From an uncultured Acetobacteraceae bacterium (lineage in GTDB: Bacteria > Pseudomonadota > Alphaproteobacteria > Acetobacterales > Acetobacteraceae), in the NCBI GenBank assembly GCA_943912335.1, contig CALTUD010000017.1, forward strand, positions 11,980 to 75,979: a stretch of DNA of 64,000 nt, given 5' to 3'. Shown here one piece after another: positions 60,506-64,000 of the stretch (position 1 is its first letter; each line of letters starts with the position of its first letter). The notes beneath the pieces are model-generated. The model was not told where the DNA came from. It searched no databases and was given only the letters and a program-made list of their open reading frames with translations. The position numbers were made by a program, and so were the translations under genes.

Positions 60506-60787
60506 TTATGCGGGAGAATCTTTCGATGTGTTGCCGTTGTCGTCCTGCAACGTCGGCAAGAGCCACCGCGCGACGAAGGGGTGCCCGCCGCCGCCCAGAA
60601 TGCGGGGTCGAAACAACAACAGAAGCTGCATCACCGCGCCGTGCGGCAACCCGGCTCCGTCCAGATCGACGGTCGCCCGGCGCCCGGCTGCCCGCTCCGC
60701 GCACAGGAAGCGCCAAAGCGGCTCGGCATCCTCCACCAGGGACGGAGCCGACAGCGTCGCCACGCCATTCGACACGCGAACGCTCAT
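60506..60787 (-). CDS. STAS-domain-like protein
   Basis: 93 residues. The pattern VRVSNGVATLSAPSLVEDAEPLWRFL, then RATVDLDGAGLPHGAVMQLLLLFRPRI resembles STAS/anti-sigma-antagonist domains (strand, helix, then VDLxG loop). The usual phospho-Ser/Thr of DxSG(L/V) is missing: DLDGAGLPHG. The ATG overlaps the cheA stop (ATGA). STAS proteins occur next to some chemosensory operons as signalling partners. The family call is tentative. Confidence 0.6.
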   Translation of the reverse strand: MSVRVSNGVATLSAPSLVEDAEPLWRFLCAERAAGRRATVDLDGAGLPHGAVMQLLLLFRPRILGGGGHPFVARWLLPTLQDDNGNTSKDSPA

Positions 60788-62757
60788 GCGGCCGGCTCCT
60801 GTCGCGACAAGAGTTGCGCCGGGTCCAGCACCATCAGAACGCGCCCATCCGGGCCGGTTGCCGTTCCCGCGACTCCGGGAATGCCGGACAGCACCCCGTC
60901 CAGCGCGCGCACCAACAGATCGGCCCGCGCCGAAACGCGGTCCACGCGCAATCCGACCGGGCGGTCCCGGTCGCGGAGCACCAGAACCGGCCCATCGGCC
61001 GATCCGGTTTCGGACAGACCCAGCAGTGGCGCGAGCGGGAGCAGCGGCACCACCTGGTCGCGCAGGGTGAAGGCGCTGGCCGAGCCGACCGCGACCAGCA
61101 TCTCCGGCCGGGGTCGCACGATCTCGCGCACGCTGCCGGCCGGAACCGCGACACGTTCGCCTCCGGTCTCGCACAACAGCGCCGTGGTGATCGACAGGGC
61201 GCGCGGCAGGCTGATCCGCACGGCGGTCCCTTCGCCCGGCCGGCTGCTCAGCGACACGCGCCCCCCCGCCTCTTCCACCGCGCCGCGCACCGCATCCATG
61301 CCGACGCCGCGACCGGACAGTTCGGTCACGGCGGACGCGGTGGAAAATCCGGGCAGAAACAACAGGTCGAGACAGCCTGCGGAATCCAGCGCCGCCAGCC
61401 TCGCCGGATCGAGCAGGCCGCGTTCGGCGGCGATCGCCCGGATGCGTTCCGGATCGATCCCGGCCCCGTCATCCTCCACCGCGACCGTCACGGTTTCGCC
61501 GGCGGCTTCCGCCCGCAGCACGATCCGCCCGCACTCCGGCTTGCCGGCCGCCCGCCGCATGTCCGCCGGTTCGATACCGTGGCCGACCGCGTTGCGGAGC
61601 ATATGCACCAGCGGTTCGAACAACCGCTCCACCAGGGTGCGATCCAGCTCCACCCCGCCGCCCTGCACCGTCAATGCGACGGTCTTGTTTTCGGCAGCGG
61701 CGATGTCGCGCACCAGACGCGGCAAACGGCGGAACAACGGCTCCAGCGGCGCCAGACGCAACCCGGCGGCTTCCCGGTGCAGGGCGCGGGCGACGCGGTC
61801 GATCTCCGCGAACGCCGTCGCCAGCGCGTGCAGATCCCGGTCGCCGCCCTCGGCTGCCCGTTCGCCCAGCAGCGCACCCAGACGGTTGCGCGCCACCAGC
61901 AGCTCCCCGGCCAGATCCACCACCCCGTCGAGACGCGCGGCATCCACCCGCACCAGGCGCGCACCGCTTCCGTCCGCCTCCGCCAGGGCGGCCTCCGCCG
62001 GCACGGGAACGATCTCGATCTGGTCCGGCACGGTGCGGAAGGCATGGCGCAGCGCCTCGGCGGACGCCGTGCTGAGCAGGGTCGCCATCAGAACGCAGCG
62101 GAACGGATCCGACAGAACCCCTTCCGCATCCGGCACCGCCTCCAGCCGTAGCGCAACCGGCTCCGGCACCGCCGACAACAGCGCCATCGGGTCGTCGCCG
62201 AGAAAGAAGCAGTCCGGCACCGGGCGATACCGCACCGCGTGCAGGACGCGTCCGTCGCGATGTTCGCGCCGCACGGTCTCGGCCTCGTTCGCCAGCAGGG
62301 CGGCCATCCAGTCCGGCGTTGCGCTGTCCGCCCCGTTCCGCACAGGCACGATGTCGGCCGGCGGAGCATGGCGTCCGGGCAGAGCGCGGATCAGCGACGC
62401 CGACAGACCGGCCGCATCGGGCGGCAGGGCGCCGCCGCGCTCGATCGCATCGAACCAGCTTTCGCACGCCCCGAGACTGTTCAACAGGGCATCGAACGGC
62501 AGGATGCGCTGCCCGGGATCGTCGCGCAGCAGGCCGAGAGCGTCCTCGGAAGCATGCAGCAGCTCGCCCATCGGCCTGAGATCGAACAGCCCGGTCGACC
62601 CTTTCAGCGTGTGCACGGCGCGAAAGGCGCGATCCAGAACCTCCCGGTCCAACGCCATACCCGGCGGCGTCCGTTCCAGGATCAGCAGCGCATCGGCGGC
62701 ATCCTGGATCAGCTCCCGCCCTTCGAACAGGAATTGCGGCAGCAGCTCGTCCGTCAT
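60784..62757 (-). CDS. cheA: Chemotaxis histidine kinase CheA
   Basis: 657 residues. P1 phosphotransfer domain with His49 in AVHTLKGSTGLFDL; a middle region; P3 dimerisation helices (RLDGVVDLAGELLVARNRLG); P4 kinase (HMLRNAVGHGIEPADMR, VEDDGAGIDPERI, LSGRGVGMDAVRGAVEEAGG, GEGTAVRISLPRAL); P5 CheW-like domain to the end (GGERVAVPAGSVREIVRP). The start overlaps the cheR stop. No cheW or receptor gene is in the window, so the coupling partner lies elsewhere or upstream. Confidence 0.95.
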   Translation of the reverse strand: MTDELLPQFLFEGRELIQDAADALLILERTPPGMALDREVLDRAFRAVHTLKGSTGLFDLRPMGELLHASEDALGLLRDDPGQRILPFDALLNSLGACESWFDAIERGGALPPDAAGLSASLIRALPGRHAPPADIVPVRNGADSATPDWMAALLANEAETVRREHRDGRVLHAVRYRPVPDCFFLGDDPMALLSAVPEPVALRLEAVPDAEGVLSDPFRCVLMATLLSTASAEALRHAFRTVPDQIEIVPVPAEAALAEADGSGARLVRVDAARLDGVVDLAGELLVARNRLGALLGERAAEGGDRDLHALATAFAEIDRVARALHREAAGLRLAPLEPLFRRLPRLVRDIAAAENKTVALTVQGGGVELDRTLVERLFEPLVHMLRNAVGHGIEPADMRRAAGKPECGRIVLRAEAAGETVTVAVEDDGAGIDPERIRAIAAERGLLDPARLAALDSAGCLDLLFLPGFSTASAVTELSGRGVGMDAVRGAVEEAGGRVSLSSRPGEGTAVRISLPRALSITTALLCETGGERVAVPAGSVREIVRPRPEMLVAVGSASAFTLRDQVVPLLPLAPLLGLSETGSADGPVLVLRDRDRPVGLRVDRVSARADLLVRALDGVLSGIPGVAGTATGPDGRVLMVLDPAQLLSRQEPAA

Positions 62758-63599
62758 CGCCCGTTCTCCGGCGGACGTTGCGCGACCACGGCCTCGGCAA
62801 AGCGCCGCTGGGCGAAGCGCGTCGAGATCCGGCTCATCGATTCCGTGTGTCCCAGGCACACGAAACCGCCGGGCAGCAGAGCGTCGAACAGAAGATCGGC
62901 GGCGCGTGCGCGTGAATCGTCGTCGAAGTAGATCAGCATGTTGCGGCAGAAGATCAGGTCGAACCGTCCCTGCGCCGCCACCGACGCGGCATCCACCAGA
63001 TTGGCGGTGGTGAACCGCACGGATTCGCGAAGATCGCCGATGATCTGCCAGGTGTCGCGGTCGAGCGGCTCGAAATAGGCATGCAGCACCCGCGGCGGCA
63101 GACGATTCAGCGCCCTCGTGCCGTAGCGCCCGATCCGCGCGGTTTCCAGCGCCGCCGTGTCGATGTCGGAGCCGACGATCTCGATGTTGTAGGCATCCAC
63201 AAGAGGCCAGTTCTCCAGCAGCCAGAGGGCGATGGAATAGGATTCTTCCCCCGTGGAACACGGCGCGGACCAGATCCGCACCAGATCGCCCGGGCCGCGC
63301 GTCCGCACCAGCTCGGGCAGGATCGATTGGCCCAGGCAGCGCAGCTGGTGTTCTTCGCGATAGAAATAGGTCTCGTTCACCGTGATGCTGTTCACCAGAC
63401 GCTCGGCCTCGGCCTCGTCGGCGGCGAGACGGGCCAGATAGGCCGACACGGTGCGCGACTCCGTGCGTCGCATGCGGTCGTTCAGGCGGCGCTCGATGAA
63501 ATAGCGCTTGCCTTCGCCGTAGCTCATGCCGGTGCGGCGGTAGATGAAGCCGCAAAGCTGATCCAGCTCCGTTTCGGACAAGGGCGTCTGCTCGCTCAC
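62754..63599 (-). CDS. cheR: Chemotaxis protein methyltransferase CheR
   Basis: 281 residues. N-terminal helical domain (LCGFIYRRTGMSYGEGKRYFIERRLNDRMR), then NETYFYRE and the SAM domain WSAPCSTGEESYSIALWLLE, SDIDTAALETARIGRYG, DLIFCRNMLIYFDDDSRARA. It methylates chemoreceptor glutamates. It lies between cheB and cheA with overlapping starts and stops. Confidence 0.95.
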   Translation of the reverse strand: MSEQTPLSETELDQLCGFIYRRTGMSYGEGKRYFIERRLNDRMRRTESRTVSAYLARLAADEAEAERLVNSITVNETYFYREEHQLRCLGQSILPELVRTRGPGDLVRIWSAPCSTGEESYSIALWLLENWPLVDAYNIEIVGSDIDTAALETARIGRYGTRALNRLPPRVLHAYFEPLDRDTWQIIGDLRESVRFTTANLVDAASVAAQGRFDLIFCRNMLIYFDDDSRARAADLLFDALLPGGFVCLGHTESMSRISTRFAQRRFAEAVVAQRPPENGR

Positions 63600-64000
63600 G
63601 GCAGCAGCGCCATCAGCTGCGCCGGTATCTCGTCCAGCGGCGCCACGATCTGCGCACCGCCGGCCCGGACCAGCTCGCCCGGCATGCCCCAGACCACCGC
63701 GCTCTCCTCGCTTTCGGCGATGGTGCGCCCGCCCGAGGCCGCCAGCAGGCAGAGCGCGTCGGCGCCGTCATTGCCCATGCCGGTCATCAGGATGCCGGTC
63801 AAACGCGACGGGCCGAGCTCGATCATGGCCGAGCGCACCAGACGGTCCACGCTGGGGTGCCAGGGACCGGCGCCGGGCGGCGCCGCCATCGCCATCTCGA
63901 CGCCGTCCCGGCGCGACACGATCAGATCCGCATCGCCGCGCGCGATGCACACCAGCCCGGGGCGCAACGGCAGCGGCTCGCGCGCTTCCAGGACCTCCAG
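63596..64000 (-). CDS. cheB: Chemotaxis protein-glutamate methylesterase CheB (C-terminal part)
   Basis: The frame runs off the right edge; 134 C-terminal residues are visible. RPGLVCIARGDADLIV, HPSVDRLVRSAMIELGPSRLTGILMTGMGNDGADALCLLAASGGRTIAESEESAVVWGMPGELVRAGGAQ (key parts LMTGMGNDGADAL, ESAVVWGMP) match the methylesterase domain, with the catalytic Asp in GNDGA. The Ser and His of the triad and the receiver domain would be outside the window. First visible gene of the minus-strand che cluster. Confidence 0.93.
   Translation of the reverse strand: MEVLEAREPLPLRPGLVCIARGDADLIVSRRDGVEMAMAAPPGAGPWHPSVDRLVRSAMIELGPSRLTGILMTGMGNDGADALCLLAASGGRTIAESEESAVVWGMPGELVRAGGAQIVAPLDEIPAQLMALLP

Noticed and set aside
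58231..62151. 1306-codon plus-strand ORF opposite cheA and the hybrid kinase
   Set aside because: It lies fully antisense to genes with clear domains; its translation is Arg/Gly/His-rich with no motif. Long antisense frames are expected in GC-rich, codon-biased DNA.
1..64000. CRISPR arrays, tRNA, rRNA, transposases, integrase or phage genes
   Set aside because: No regularly spaced repeats, no cloverleaf candidates in the short gaps, and no mobile-element protein motifs were seen.

Overview
The window is high-GC (roughly two-thirds G+C by eye), densely packed bacterial chromosome. It shows no rRNA, tRNA, insertion sequence, CRISPR array or prophage, and no gene-free stretch longer than about 300 bases. 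Gene content points to an alphaproteobacterium, most likely Acetobacteraceae: HprK / EIIA(Man) / HPr / EI without visible sugar permeases, MbfA ferritin, flagellin with FlaF, a methylcitrate operon, a CtrA-type TTAA-N7-TTAA site and an EcfG-type stress promoter. The family assignment rests on recognised proteins, not on a search. A perfect 16-bp parS palindrome at 17632-17647 suggests the region lies in the origin-proximal part of the chromosome.

Layout. 1-3170: PTS phosphorelay (hprK end, EIIA, ptsH, ptsI). 3379-13600: housekeeping and stress genes (purH, a MAPEG protein, mbfA, lolA, a methyltransferase, csbD-like, nagA, GNAT, rsmI, a PBP-activator-like lipoprotein). 13729-17619: overlapping Kdo/lipid A operon (acyltransferase, waaA, lpxK, second acyltransferase). 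17657-21280: aroC, fabI, pdxH, usp. 21745-24714: a histidine phosphatase and a large unrecognised PLP-fold protein. 24879-29674: dTDP-L-rhamnose operon with a glycosyltransferase and a membrane protein. 30679-34248: prpD-prpC-prpB. 34417-35211: an extradiol dioxygenase broken by an in-frame amber codon. 35255-39507: polyol-type dehydrogenase, flaF, flagellin, 2-hydroxyacid dehydrogenase. 39589-43758: a LOV-domain hybrid histidine kinase converging on a MASE1-GGDEF protein. 43887-46670: copA and copZ, divergent. 46723-49922: solute-binding protein and a phosphoesterase. 50031-54119: Fur-type locus for iron uptake (PepSY protein, Sel1-repeat protein, TonB receptor, PiuC). 54285-64000: a large chemosensory/two-component cluster, all on the minus strand (cheB, cheR, cheA, STAS-like, hybrid kinase, cheY-like, cheC-like, second LOV hybrid kinase).

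The most unusual items are: a three-copy, AT-rich, multi-hairpin intergenic repeat (3173-3292, 4966-5086, 54161-54276); the chemosensory cluster that combines CheC and STAS proteins with two hybrid kinases, one with a photoactive-type LOV domain; the 736-residue PLP-fold protein, whose divergent upstream region carries two GCAAC/GTTGC dyads; and the dioxygenase whose metal-binding histidine codon position is a stop codon. Regulatory sites that fit their genes include the parS site, a CtrA site before flagellin, an EcfG promoter before csbD, and Fur-type boxes before the TonB receptor and mbfA.
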